Assembly: GCF_001021385.1 (NCBI RefSeq)
Contig: NZ_CP011773.1
Location: 2,666,001 to 2,730,000 of the forward strand
Origin: Mycobacterium sp. EPa45
GTDB lineage: Bacteria > Actinomycetota > Actinomycetes > Mycobacteriales > Mycobacteriaceae
Reading direction: 5' to 3'
DNA length: 64,000 nt
Positions 18,057 to 26,539 of the stretch are shown piece by piece. The notes beneath the pieces are model-generated. The model saw only the letters and a program-made list of their open reading frames with translations. It ran no database searches and was not told the origin of the DNA. Position 1 is the first letter of the stretch, and every line of letters begins with the position of its first letter. The translations under genes and the position numbers were made by a program.

Positions 18057-18601
18057 GGTTCCCCCTTGTCACCCCACCCGAAGGTCATCCTGCTCAGCAT
18101 CCGGTCGCGCAGCGTCACGGTGTGCAGCAACACTGCCGAGACGTGCGCGGCGATCGCCGCCACCAGCAGGTAGGCGAGCACCGAATGCGTCTGCCGCAGC
18201 ACAAAGAACAGGTCGGCGTCGAACGGCGCGATCCGAGGCAGTGGCACCGAACCGAACAGCACGACGGGTCGGCCGCCGGCGGACACCATGGCCCACCCGA
18301 CCAGTGGCTGGGCCACCAGCAGCGCGTACAGCCCGATCTCGGAGCCGACCACCAGCAGGTGCTCGACGGATCCCACCGTGGCGGGCAGCCGCGGTGCGCG
18401 GTGGGTGAAACGGTTGGCCGCACGGATGACCACGATGACCAGGATCGCCACTCCGAGCGTCATGTGCACGCCGACCAGTGCGCCGTAACTGCCCAGCGAG
18501 TTGACCATCACGAACCCGATGAACAGCGCGCCGAACACTGCGAGGGCGGTCAGCCAGTGCAGGATTCGGCTGCGGGCGGGGTAGCGCTCGACCGGTGTCA
18601 T
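18053..18601 (-). CDS. Cytochrome b561 family membrane protein
   Basis: This 182-residue protein has four predicted membrane helices: around 14-36 (LHWLTALAVFGALFIGFVMV), 42-62, 85-108 and 140-163. His residues lie at helix positions expected for two b hemes (LHWLT, GVHMTLG, QTHSVLAYLL, AAHVSAVLLH). It is thus a bacterial di-heme cytochrome b561, passing electrons between the quinone pool and a partner. The stop overlaps the DUF2330 start, and its own start overlaps the peroxidase stop by 4 bp. Catalase-family peroxidases are often paired with such cytochromes, so it likely feeds electrons to the exported peroxidase. Confidence 0.88.
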   Translation of the reverse strand: MTPVERYPARSRILHWLTALAVFGALFIGFVMVNSLGSYGALVGVHMTLGVAILVIVVIRAANRFTHRAPRLPATVGSVEHLLVVGSEIGLYALLVAQPLVGWAMVSAGGRPVVLFGSVPLPRIAPFDADLFFVLRQTHSVLAYLLVAAIAAHVSAVLLHTVTLRDRMLSRMTFGWGDKGEP

Positions 18602-19677
18602 GCGCTGACCTCGTCCACCTGAACGGCCGGCGGCGATGTCGGCTCGCCGGTGCGCTGGCGGTAGGAGGCCGCGTAGACGTCGGAGCGGGCGGACAGAAGC
18701 GGGTCGTCTGAGGGTTCGATGCCGTCGGGCAGGACCAGCGGATCGAAGTTGATATCGCGGGCATTGCCGAGCGCTTCGGTCGCGGCGGAGGTGAGGGTGA
18801 GCGTGCCGACCTCGATGCCCCGGCGGTCCGCGGGCCAGGCCAGTGTGGCGTCGGTCAGCTGATCATCGGGGTTGGCGACGGTGACGAGCAGGCGCCATCG
18901 GAGTGGGCCTGCGCGCAGCTGGCGGATCACGGCGTCGAACAGTCCGTTGGCATCCCCGGATCGGGGCGCCGGGGCGGCCTGCTGCGGCACCAGCGACCAC
19001 CGGACCGGCGAACGTGTGCCGCCGTCGTCGACGAAGAAGAAGGTGTTCAGACTGCGAAAGGTGCTGTCGCCGAAGCCCGCTGACGGGGGATGCTGCTTGA
19101 TGACGGCCATGGCGGCGGCGGTCTCCGGGTGGGCGGCCAGGAACGCCTTCATCGCCGCGGGGTCGGGCTGCCCGGTGCCGGCGACCGTCTTGGATGCCAG
19201 TAGCCGGTCGTAGAACCCGCGCGCCGAATTGTCGGGAAACACCGGCAGGTTCAGCATCGCGGTGCGCCACTGCCGGCTGTCGGGAAATCCGAATGCGAGC
19301 CCGAGCCCTCGTGCGGCGCCGGGGGTGTCGGCAACGGTGGGGTTACCGCCTGCCAAGGAGAATCGGCCGACGACGGGGTACTGCCCGGGGCGGAAGACCG
19401 CGGCCCGGCTGAGTTCCTGTCCCTTGCCGTTACTGTCGAAGTAGCCGGTGACGACGACCCCTTTGGCGTGGTTCTTGCGGAATCCGAGGTGGCGTCCGTA
19501 GACGCTGAGGAATCCGTCCAGGAACGTCTTTCGGGTCATGCCGGATCCGACCCATTTGTTCGCGTAGGCGACGGCGCCGAGGTCGACGGCCAGGAACGCG
19601 CCGACCGCCCCGAGCCCGACCAGAACCGACCGGCGGTTGACGGCGGTGTTCACTCCCCAGCGTGGACGATTGGTCAC
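18598..19677 (-). CDS. Exported catalase-family peroxidase (SrpA-like)
   Basis: This 359-residue protein of the small catalase-related class lacks the C-terminal flavodoxin-like part of true catalases. An Arg15-Arg16 pair before a hydrophobic stretch (SVLVGLGAVGAFLAVDLGAV) suggests twin-arginine export, with heme inserted before transport. Catalase-fold landmarks are KGVVVTGYFDSNG (around the distal His, here HAKG), the Gly/Asn-rich FSLAGGNPTVADTPGAARGL, FFFVDDGGTRSPVRW, and the proximal heme-ligand region RSDVYAASYRQR with a Tyr spaced from Arg. Such enzymes act mostly as peroxidases. It is the first gene of the operon with cytochrome b561 and DUF2330, with 4-bp overlaps. Confidence 0.85.
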   Translation of the reverse strand: MTNRPRWGVNTAVNRRSVLVGLGAVGAFLAVDLGAVAYANKWVGSGMTRKTFLDGFLSVYGRHLGFRKNHAKGVVVTGYFDSNGKGQELSRAAVFRPGQYPVVGRFSLAGGNPTVADTPGAARGLGLAFGFPDSRQWRTAMLNLPVFPDNSARGFYDRLLASKTVAGTGQPDPAAMKAFLAAHPETAAAMAVIKQHPPSAGFGDSTFRSLNTFFFVDDGGTRSPVRWSLVPQQAAPAPRSGDANGLFDAVIRQLRAGPLRWRLLVTVANPDDQLTDATLAWPADRRGIEVGTLTLTSAATEALGNARDINFDPLVLPDGIEPSDDPLLSARSDVYAASYRQRTGEPTSPPAVQVDEVSA

Positions 19678-19714
19678 TTAACCGAGGACGCTTCCCCGGC
19701 GGGATCGGTTCACC

Positions 19715-19734
19715 GTCGTGACACAGCTCACGAC
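19715..19734. terminator. Putative hairpin after urtE
   Basis: GTCGTG at 19715-19720 and CACGAC at 19729-19734 form a perfect 6-bp stem with an 8-base loop. It lies in the 64-bp gap between the end of urtE and the start of the peroxidase gene, both on the minus strand. There is no T-run. It could end urt transcripts or be an operator for the peroxidase operon, since it lies 38-57 bp upstream of that start. Either reading is inference. Confidence 0.3.
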
Positions 19735-19741
19735 CGGCAGT

Positions 19742-20434
19742 CTAGATCGCCATCGCCGCGCGGACATCAGACTCGGAGGCCGAGCCGCCGGTGCCACTGG
19801 ACGTCACCCGCCCAGCTTCCAGGATGTAGTAGCGCTGAGCCGATTCCAGCGCGAAACCGATGTGCTGTTCGACCAGGAGCACGCCCAGATCACCGCGACG
19901 GGTGAGCGCGGTGATCGCCGCCTCGATCTCGGCGACCACCGAGGGCTGGATGCCTTCGGTCGGTTCGTCGAGAATCAGGATCTTGGGGCTCGTGATCAGC
20001 GCCCGCGCGATCGCAAGTTGCTGCCGCTGGCCGCCGGACAGCAGACCGGCCCGGCGGGTCAGCAGCTCCTTGAGTGCGGGGAACAGGTCGAGCTGTTCGT
20101 CGATCAGCTGCTTGCCGTTCCTTCGGCCATCGGCGACCACCTGAAGGTTCTCGGCGGTCGTCAGCTGCCCGAAGGACTGCTGTCCCTGCGGCACATAAGC
20201 CAGCCCGCGGGCCACCCGGGCATTGGGCCGCGCACGGGTGACGTCGTCGCCGTGCAGCAGGACCTGACCCGAGCTGCATTTCAACAGCCCGACCGCCGCC
20301 CGCAGCAAGGTGGTCTTGCCCGCGCCGTTGTGGCCCATGACTGCGGCCACCCCGTCGGAAGGCACCTCAATGCTGACCGAGTGGATGACCTGCGAACGCC
20401 CGTATCCAGTGCGGACATCGATGAGCTGCAACAC
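19742..20434 (-). CDS. urtE: Urea ABC transporter ATPase UrtE
   Basis: This 230-residue LivF-type ATPase powers import by the Urt system from the cytoplasmic face. It has Walker A GHNGAGKTT near residues 34-42, the Q-loop, signature LLSGGQRQQLAIARAL, Walker B ILILDEPTEGI and the H-loop in LVEQHIGFAL. The ending QRYYILEAGRV is usual for UrtE. The start is GTG at 20434, sharing one base with the urtD stop. UrtD-UrtE would form a heterodimer under the two permeases. Without the Urt-type gene order, LivF could not be excluded. Confidence 0.9.
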   Translation of the reverse strand: MLQLIDVRTGYGRSQVIHSVSIEVPSDGVAAVMGHNGAGKTTLLRAAVGLLKCSSGQVLLHGDDVTRARPNARVARGLAYVPQGQQSFGQLTTAENLQVVADGRRNGKQLIDEQLDLFPALKELLTRRAGLLSGGQRQQLAIARALITSPKILILDEPTEGIQPSVVAEIEAAITALTRRGDLGVLLVEQHIGFALESAQRYYILEAGRVTSSGTGGSASESDVRAAMAI

Positions 20435-21234
20435 TATTCGACCGCCTCCAAGTCTCCCGCCGCAGCGGTGCCGAGATAGACCTCCTGCACCTTCGGGTTG
20501 GCCTGCACCTCGGCGACCGACCCCTCGGCGATGACCTGACCGCGAGCCAGCACCGTCACCGACGTTGCGAACGCCCGCATGAAATCCATATCGTGCTCGA
20601 CGACGACTACGGTGCGTGAGGAACCGATGCGGCGCAACAGGTTTCCGGTCTCCTCGCGCTCCTCACCGCTCATTCCGGCGACGGGCTCGTCGAGCAGCAG
20701 CACGTCGGCGTTCTGCACCAGCAGCATGCCGATTTCCAGCCACTGCTTCTGACCGTGGGCCAGCACCCCGGCCGGGCGGTCGGCCAGCTCGGTGAGCCCG
20801 ATCGTGTCCAGCGCTTCCTCGATCGCGGGCAGCACCCCGTGCCGGCGGCGCAGCAGCGTCCACCACGATCTGCCCGCTCCGGCGGCGATGTCCAGATTCT
20901 GCAGGACGGTCAGCTGCTCGAACACGCTGGCGGTCTGGAAGGTTCGGCCGACGCCACTGCGGGCGATCTGATGGACCTTCTTACCCAGCAGGTCCACGCC
21001 CGACTTGTTGACCGAGCCTCCGGCCGGCACCAGACCGGTGATCGCGTCGATGACGGTGGTCTTGCCTGCGCCGTTCGGACCGATCAGGAACCGCAGGTCG
21101 CCCTGGAACAGGGTGAGGTCGACATTGTTGACGGCTTTGAACCCGTCGAAGTCGACGGTCAGACCGCGGACTTCGAGGTATTCGGTGCCCATGCCGACAT
21201 TGCCGCCGGCAACCGGTTCGGCGAGCTCGGTCAT
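20434..21234 (-). CDS. urtD: Urea ABC transporter ATPase UrtD
   Basis: This 266-residue LivG-type ATPase starts MTELAEPVAG at the ATG at 21234, overlapping the urtC stop (ATGA). The open frame extends 67 codons further, but that part is Arg-rich noise inside urtC. Walker A is GPNGAGKTT, followed by DAITGLVPAGGSVNKSGVDL. The signature region reads VLAHGQKQWLEIGMLL, the UrtD-type variant of the ABC signature, and Walker B is VLLLDEPVAGM. HGQKQWLEIGM is a good marker of UrtD as opposed to LivG. It pairs with UrtE. Confidence 0.92.
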   Translation of the reverse strand: MTELAEPVAGGNVGMGTEYLEVRGLTVDFDGFKAVNNVDLTLFQGDLRFLIGPNGAGKTTVIDAITGLVPAGGSVNKSGVDLLGKKVHQIARSGVGRTFQTASVFEQLTVLQNLDIAAGAGRSWWTLLRRRHGVLPAIEEALDTIGLTELADRPAGVLAHGQKQWLEIGMLLVQNADVLLLDEPVAGMSGEEREETGNLLRRIGSSRTVVVVEHDMDFMRAFATSVTVLARGQVIAEGSVAEVQANPKVQEVYLGTAAAGDLEAVE

Positions 21235-22337
21235 GATGCGGCTCCGACGGTTTCGGCTTCCGGCTGGGTGACTTCCCCGGTGGGCGCGACGTCCTTTGCG
21301 CGGCGACGCCTGCGCAGCAGCGCTCCGATCCCGGCCAGCCCGGCGGGGAAGAAGCCGACGACGACGATGAACAGGATTCCCTGGGCGTACGTCCAGCCGG
21401 ACGGAAACCGTTCGGAGAACGCGGTTTGTGCCCACGCCACGCCCACGGCGCCCAGGATCGGCCCCAGCAGAGTGGTGCGGCCGCCGATCGCGACACCGAT
21501 CAAGAAGGCGATGGATGGCACCACGCCGACCTGAGCCGGGGTGATGAACCCGATGATCGGGGCGAACAGGGCACCGGCGATGCTGGCGAACAGCGCGGCT
21601 GCGGTGTAGGCGACGACCTTGATGGTGGCCGGGTCGTAGCCGAGGAAGCGCACCCGTTCCTCACCATCGCGCACCGCGACCAGAAGCTCGCCGTAGCGGC
21701 TCTGCATCAGCTGGCGCACCACCGCGACGACCACCAACAGGGTGCCCGCGGCGATGAAGTACAGCATCTGCCGGTTCACCGGATCGGAGAGCCGGAACCC
21801 GAAGAAGGTGCGAAAACCGTTGAGGCCGTTACTGCCACCCACCGTTGCCTGTCCGACGAGCAGAATGGCCAGCGCCGCAGCAAGTGCCTGGGACAGGATT
21901 GCGAAGTAGGCGCCCTTGACGCGGCGCTTGAACACGCCGAGCCCCAGCAGTGCCGCGATTGCCGTCGGGATGACCACGATCGCCGCGATAGTGAACGCCG
22001 CGGAGGAGAACGGCTCCCAATACGACGGCAGTGCAGGGATTCCCGCGATCTGCATGAAGTCCGGGACGGGCTGTTTACGAATCTCGGCGTCGGCGATCTT
22101 GAGATGCATGCCCATCATGTAGGCACCCAGCCCGAAGAACACGCCCTGGCCCAGGGTGAGCATGCCGCCTCGGCCCCAGGCCAATCCGATGCCGGCGGCC
22201 ACGATCGCGTAGCACAGATACTGCCCGAGCAGGCCAAGCCGGAAGCTGGACAGTAGTGCCGGCGCCACGCCGAACAGGACGACGACGGCGAGTACGAAGC
22301 CCGCCCAGGTCTGCCACCGGCCGACCAGTGTTCTCAT
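21231..22337 (-). CDS. urtC: Urea ABC transporter permease UrtC
   Basis: This 368-residue membrane permease of the LivM type starts MRTLVGRWQT at the ATG at 22337 (GGAG ribosome site, ATGA overlap with urtB). About ten helices are visible, including LGLLGQYLCYAIVAAGIGLA. The conserved GRGGMLTLGQGVFFGLGAYMMGMHLK is the region that contacts the ATPases and distinguishes UrtC. The tail after the last helix is basic (RRRRRAKDV). An open frame continues upstream over urtB but does not look like protein. It forms the channel with UrtB. Confidence 0.92.
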   Translation of the reverse strand: MRTLVGRWQTWAGFVLAVVVLFGVAPALLSSFRLGLLGQYLCYAIVAAGIGLAWGRGGMLTLGQGVFFGLGAYMMGMHLKIADAEIRKQPVPDFMQIAGIPALPSYWEPFSSAAFTIAAIVVIPTAIAALLGLGVFKRRVKGAYFAILSQALAAALAILLVGQATVGGSNGLNGFRTFFGFRLSDPVNRQMLYFIAAGTLLVVVAVVRQLMQSRYGELLVAVRDGEERVRFLGYDPATIKVVAYTAAALFASIAGALFAPIIGFITPAQVGVVPSIAFLIGVAIGGRTTLLGPILGAVGVAWAQTAFSERFPSGWTYAQGILFIVVVGFFPAGLAGIGALLRRRRRAKDVAPTGEVTQPEAETVGAAS

Positions 22338-23218
22338 ACGAGACTCCTTGTCCGCACCGTGAACAAGCCCTGCGGGCGGGCTTGCAGGAAGATCACGATG
22401 ATCACGAACACGATCACCTTGGCCAGCGACGCGGTGGTGCTGTACTCGATGAAGGAGTTCATCAACCCGAGTGCGAATGCTGCGATCACCGTGCCTTTGA
22501 TCTGACCGAGCCCGCCGACGACGACCACCAGGAAAGCGTCGATCAGATAGCTCTGCCCGATCGTCGAACTGGTCGATCCGATCAAGGTGAGCGCGACACC
22601 GGCGACGCTGGCCAACCCGGAACCGATGAAGAACGTGGTGATGTCGGTTCGGCGGCTGGAAATGCCGCTGGTCTCGGCCAGATCCCGATTCTGTACGACG
22701 GCCCGGATGCGCCGCCCCATCGGGCTCATCTTGAGCACCGCAGCCAGCACTGCCACGCAGACCACCGCCAGCACCAGGATGAAAAGGCGGGTCTTGGGCA
22801 CCACCGCGCCGAGGATCTCCACCCCGCCGGACAGCCACGCCGGAGCGGTGACGTTGACGGCGGGAGCGCCGAAGATGCTACGGGCGGCCTGCTGCAGGAT
22901 CAGCCCGACGCCGAACGTGACCAAAAGCGTGTCCAGCGGCCGGTCGTACATCCGCTGAATCAACGTGACTTCCAGCAGAACTCCGAGCAGACCGCCGACC
23001 AGGAATCCCACTACCAGCGAAACCAGCAGTGACGCACCGGCATTCGAGATCAACTTCTGCACCACGAAGGCGGTGTAACACCCGACCATGATGAACTCGC
23101 CATGCGCCATGTTGATGACGCCCATCTGACCGAACGTCAGCGCCAACCCCAGTGCGGCGAGCAACAGGATCGAGCCGAGGCTCAATCCCGTTGCCAGCTG
23201 TCCGACAAGGACTTCCAT
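22334..23218 (-). CDS. urtB: Urea ABC transporter permease UrtB
   Basis: This 294-residue LivH-type permease has about eight helices. Characteristic segments are LGLALTFGQMGVINMAHGEFIMVG (the near-universal coupling region of branched-chain amino acid and urea permeases), GVGLILQQAARSIFG and FLVVVVGGLGQIKGTV near the C-terminus. It starts at the ATG at 23218, 34 bp after the end of urtA, and overlaps urtC by 4 bp. Together with UrtC it makes the transmembrane path. The order urtA-B-C-D-E is exactly that of known urea importers. Confidence 0.92.
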   Translation of the reverse strand: MEVLVGQLATGLSLGSILLLAALGLALTFGQMGVINMAHGEFIMVGCYTAFVVQKLISNAGASLLVSLVVGFLVGGLLGVLLEVTLIQRMYDRPLDTLLVTFGVGLILQQAARSIFGAPAVNVTAPAWLSGGVEILGAVVPKTRLFILVLAVVCVAVLAAVLKMSPMGRRIRAVVQNRDLAETSGISSRRTDITTFFIGSGLASVAGVALTLIGSTSSTIGQSYLIDAFLVVVVGGLGQIKGTVIAAFALGLMNSFIEYSTTASLAKVIVFVIIVIFLQARPQGLFTVRTRSLV

Positions 23219-23252
23219 CCTGTGTTATTTCCCGGTCGCTTCGCTCACCCCG

Positions 23253-24515
23253 TCACGCCGACAGGCCCTTGGCCCACGGGTAGGACTTCAGGTACGGGTC
23301 CGGCGTGATCGGGCCGGGGGACTCCCAGATCGTGTAGATCAGTCCGTCGGGATGGATCTCACCGATCCGGGCCGTCTTGGTGATGTGGTGGTTCTCGCCG
23401 TCAATGGTGACCAAGCCCTCCGGGGCGTCGAAGGTCACGCCGGCGCAGTTGTCCTGAATCGCCTTGACGTCGAACGACTTGCCCTTCTCGACCGTGTTCT
23501 TCCACAGGTACACCGAGACATAGGCGGCTTCCATCGGATCCGAGGTCACCCGGTTCTGTCCGTACTTGTCCTTGAATGCCTTGACGAACGCCTTGTTCAC
23601 CGGATTGTCCAGTGTCTGGTAGTAATTCCATGCGGTCAGCTGGCCGGCGATGTTCTGCGCGCCGATGCCCTGAACCTCTTCCTCGGCGATCGACACCGAA
23701 ACCACCGGCATCTTCTGCGGGTTGAGCCCGGCGTTGGTGTACTCCTTGAAGAACGCGACATTCGAGTCACCGTTGAGGGTGTTGAACACCGCGCCGGCAT
23801 TCGACGAGCGGACCTTGTTGACGATCGTGGAGAAGTCTGTCGAGCCGAGCGGGGTGTAGTCCTCGCCCTTGATCTCGATGCCGTTGGCGGCGGCGTAGGC
23901 CTTGATGATGCGGTTCGCGGTCTGCGGGAACACGTAGTCGCTGCCCACCAGGTACAGCGACGTGATGCCCTTCTCCTTGAGGAAGTCCAGGGCCGGGACG
24001 ATCTGCTGGTTGGTGGTCGCGCCGGTGTAGAAGATGTTCTTCGACGATTCCAGACCCTCGTATTGCACGGGGTAGTACAGCAGCGCGTTGTTGCTCTCGA
24101 AGACCGGCAGCATGGCTTTACGGCTCGACGAGGTCCAGCCGCCGAACACCGCGGCTACACAGTCGTTCTTGATCAGCTTCTCGGCCTTCTGCGCGAAGAC
24201 CGCGGGGTCCGACGCCCCGTCCTCGCCGACGATCTGGACTTGCTTGCCCTGCACACCGCCCTTGGCGTTGATCTCGTCGACCGCCAGCTTGATGGAGTCC
24301 CGCACGGTGACCTCGGAGATCGCCATGGTGCCCGACAACGAGTTCAACGACCCCACCTTGATATTGGGTCCCGACGTGTCGACGCATGAATCCGACTTTG
24401 CCGTGTCGTTCTCGCTGGCCTTACTGCCGCAGCCGGACAGCACGAGGCCTGCCGTCACCGCCACGCTCGTCGCCGCCAGGAACGATCGATTCAGTGCTGA
24501 ACGCCGGAGTTGCAT
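23253..24515 (-). CDS. urtA: Urea ABC transporter substrate-binding lipoprotein UrtA
   Basis: This 420-residue exported lipoprotein has signal LAATSVAVTAGLVLSGC with lipidated Cys29. The mature part is the amide-binding family seen in UrtA/AmiC: IKVGSLNSLSGTMAISE at the start, VAAVFGGWTSSSRKAMLPVFE, LLYYPVQYEGLESSKNIFYTG (a strong UrtA marker), YLVGSDYVFPQTANRI and EAAYVSVYLWKN. It captures urea or short amides outside the membrane for UrtBCDE. It is the first gene of the operon. The 204-bp gap upstream, shared with the divergent secreted-protein gene, should hold its promoter and any nitrogen-control site. Confidence 0.93.
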   Translation of the reverse strand: MQLRRSALNRSFLAATSVAVTAGLVLSGCGSKASENDTAKSDSCVDTSGPNIKVGSLNSLSGTMAISEVTVRDSIKLAVDEINAKGGVQGKQVQIVGEDGASDPAVFAQKAEKLIKNDCVAAVFGGWTSSSRKAMLPVFESNNALLYYPVQYEGLESSKNIFYTGATTNQQIVPALDFLKEKGITSLYLVGSDYVFPQTANRIIKAYAAANGIEIKGEDYTPLGSTDFSTIVNKVRSSNAGAVFNTLNGDSNVAFFKEYTNAGLNPQKMPVVSVSIAEEEVQGIGAQNIAGQLTAWNYYQTLDNPVNKAFVKAFKDKYGQNRVTSDPMEAAYVSVYLWKNTVEKGKSFDVKAIQDNCAGVTFDAPEGLVTIDGENHHITKTARIGEIHPDGLIYTIWESPGPITPDPYLKSYPWAKGLSA

Positions 24516-24719
24516 AGAGGCCCTTTCGTGTTGGGAAGGACGAGCATTGGGCCTCGACAGACCTATTCGCCCCCGAACCCACGGTTGGTGTCGACCCGGA
24601 CGTTAGGACGCATAAGTTTCTGTGACATATCTGTGCATGACGAACTCGTTAACCTGCTAGTCATTCGCCCAGGGCCCGGGGCGGCCGACATGGGTAACGA
24701 TCTCGGTAGCGTGGTCGAT

Positions 24720-25157
24720 ATGGCCGATATGCGAAAAGTGACAGCAAGGGTCGGGGCGGCGCTCGTGTTGGCGGCTGCCGGTGTTGCGGGCACTAGCGCG
24801 GTGGCGAACGCCGATCCGGCACCCGGACATCAGGTGACCTACACGCTCGCCACAGGCGGCACCTACGACTTCACGATCACGTACCTGACGGCGCAGCCGC
24901 CGAGCAAAGACGCCTTCAACGCCGACTCCAACCCGTTCATGAAGCGCGAGACCATCACCGTCTCACCGGATGCGCCGTGGGTCTTCCAGACCACCCTCGC
25001 CGACCCGCAGTGGGCATTCCTGCAGGTCGCGAGCACCACGCATGGCGGACAGGGTGCGCCGAACGCGCACTGCGAGGTGTCGATCGACGGCCAGGTCGCG
25101 GTCGCCCAGGACGCGCCGTACAGCCCGCAGTGCTACCTCTCCAAGTGGACGTCATAA
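24720..25157 (+). CDS. Secreted protein, MmpS-domain-like
   Basis: This 145-residue protein starts MADMRKVTAR at the ATG at 24720; a second ATG at 24729 and a GTG at 24711 in the same frame are alternatives. A signal peptide (VGAALVLAAAGVAGTSAVANA) ends with ANADP near residue 28. The mature domain (VTYTLATGGTYDFTITYLTAQPP, then CEVSIDGQ and QCYL) resembles the beta-sandwich of MmpS C-terminal domains, with a Cys pair at similar spacing. No membrane helix follows, so it is soluble and exported. Function is unknown. Its end overlaps the convergent acetyltransferase gene by 6 bp. Confidence 0.65.
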   Translation: MADMRKVTARVGAALVLAAAGVAGTSAVANADPAPGHQVTYTLATGGTYDFTITYLTAQPPSKDAFNADSNPFMKRETITVSPDAPWVFQTTLADPQWAFLQVASTTHGGQGAPNAHCEVSIDGQVAVAQDAPYSPQCYLSKWTS

Positions 25158-25604
25158 CCGCTTACTGAAGAACACCCGGCGGAACCCGTCCTGACCCCCG
25201 CGGTGCGTTTCGACATAGCCGAAACGCGGGTACAGCGCGACGTTCTCGGTCATTGCCGCGTTCGTGAAGAGCCGGACCTCCGTCAGGCCGGCCTCGCGGG
25301 CGTCGTCCTCGGCGCGGCGCAGCAGTAATGCCCCGTATCCACGGCCCTGTGCCGCGGGGTCGACGGCGATGGTGTCGAGCAGCAGATGATCGTCCCGTAG
25401 GCAGGTGACCAGGCTGCCGACCAGTTGCCCGCCGCGCGTCAGCACCCACACATTGGCCTCGCCGATCAGCGCGACGTAGTCGGCGTCCATGGGCGCCGGC
25501 CTGCGGCCGATGCGGGCAACGTACTTTTTGTACGCCCGCTCGGCGAGGTCGGCGATGGACTCGGCATCGGACGGGTTCGCCCGGCGCAACGAAGGTTCGG
25601 CCAC
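25152..25604 (-). CDS. GNAT-family N-acetyltransferase
   Basis: This 150-residue protein starts at the GTG at 25604 (MAEPSLRRAN). The frame is open far upstream but runs antisense through the neighbouring gene there. The GNAT core is clear: SLRRANPSDAESIADLAERA at the start, LDTIAVDPAAQGRGYGALLL with the acetyl-CoA pyrophosphate loop QGRGYG, then EVRLFTNAAMTENVALYPRFGYVE, a typical motif B with Asn and Tyr. The acceptor substrate cannot be told. It is divergent from the ketopantoate-reductase-like gene with only 27 bp between starts. Confidence 0.85.
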   Translation of the reverse strand: MAEPSLRRANPSDAESIADLAERAYKKYVARIGRRPAPMDADYVALIGEANVWVLTRGGQLVGSLVTCLRDDHLLLDTIAVDPAAQGRGYGALLLRRAEDDAREAGLTEVRLFTNAAMTENVALYPRFGYVETHRGGQDGFRRVFFSKRL

Positions 25605-25631
25605 CCATCCACCGTATGTACGTTGGGAGCG

Positions 25632-26519
25632 GTGGGCAGTTCGATAGCACTCATCGGTCCCGGCGCGATCGGTTCTACCGTCGCGGCGCTGCTGCACGCG
25701 GCCGGTCATGCCGTGACCGTGTGCGGGCACACGCCGCGCGATCAGATCGAGGTGCGGCCAGATGACAGCAATGCGATGGTCGTGCCCGGCCCGGTGCTGA
25801 CCGACCCGGCCGACGTTGCAGGCTCCGTCGACCTGGTTTTCCTGGCGGTCAAGGACACTCAGAACGAGCACGCGGCCGGCTGGCTGCAGCGGCTGTGTTC
25901 CGACGACACGATCGTGTGTGCCCTGCAGAACGGTGTCGAGCAGATCGAGCGGGTCGGCCGGTTCAGTCCGACCGCGCACATCGTGCCCGCAGTCGTGTGG
26001 TTTTCGGCCGAGACGCAGCCGGCGGGCTGGGTGCGGCTGCGCACGGAGGCGCGCGTGGTGCTGCCCGAGGGCGAGGATGCGCAGACCCTGGCGGCGGTGC
26101 TGCGCCCAGCCGGGATGACCGTCGACGTAAGCCCCGACTTCACCACCGAGGCGTGGCGCAAGCTGCTGTTCAACGCGCTGGCCGGGTTGATGGTGTTGGC
26201 CCGGCGGCGATCCGGCATGTTCCGCCGCGACGATGTCGCCGCCCTGGCGCGCCGGTACGTCGCCGAATGCCTGGCCGTGGCCCGCGCGGAAGGGGCGCAG
26301 CTGCCCAATGCCGTCATCGACGAGATCACCGGGATGTTCGCCGGGTTTCCCGCTGACCTGACCACGTCGATGCTCACCGACGCCGAGGCGCACCGGCGGC
26401 TGGAGTGGGACATCCGCAACGGTGTGATCGTCCGCAAGGCCGCCGAGCACGGCCTGGCCACTCCGGTCGGTGACGTGCTGATCCCACTGCTCGCCGCCGC
26501 CAGCGACGGACCCGGCTGA
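25632..26519 (+). CDS. Ketopantoate reductase family oxidoreductase (PanE/ApbA-like)
   Basis: This 295-residue enzyme starts at the GTG at 25632 (MGSSIALIGP); a TTG at 25623 is an in-frame alternative with a similar start context. It has the NADPH-binding GPGAIGSTVAALL at residues 8-20, CALQNGVEQIE (the family Asn-Gly motif), the catalytic Lys in TTEAWRKLLFNAL, and SSM-like binding residues in the C-terminal helices (DLTTSMLTDAEA). It would reduce 2-dehydropantoate to pantoate for CoA synthesis, or a related 2-keto substrate. It matches the Rv2573 type of M. tuberculosis (from memory). Many genomes have more than one homologue, so panE identity is not assured. Confidence 0.82.
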   Translation: MGSSIALIGPGAIGSTVAALLHAAGHAVTVCGHTPRDQIEVRPDDSNAMVVPGPVLTDPADVAGSVDLVFLAVKDTQNEHAAGWLQRLCSDDTIVCALQNGVEQIERVGRFSPTAHIVPAVVWFSAETQPAGWVRLRTEARVVLPEGEDAQTLAAVLRPAGMTVDVSPDFTTEAWRKLLFNALAGLMVLARRRSGMFRRDDVAALARRYVAECLAVARAEGAQLPNAVIDEITGMFAGFPADLTTSMLTDAEAHRRLEWDIRNGVIVRKAAEHGLATPVGDVLIPLLAAASDGPG

Positions 26520-26539
26520 GCAGGTGGCATCCTGGCCAG

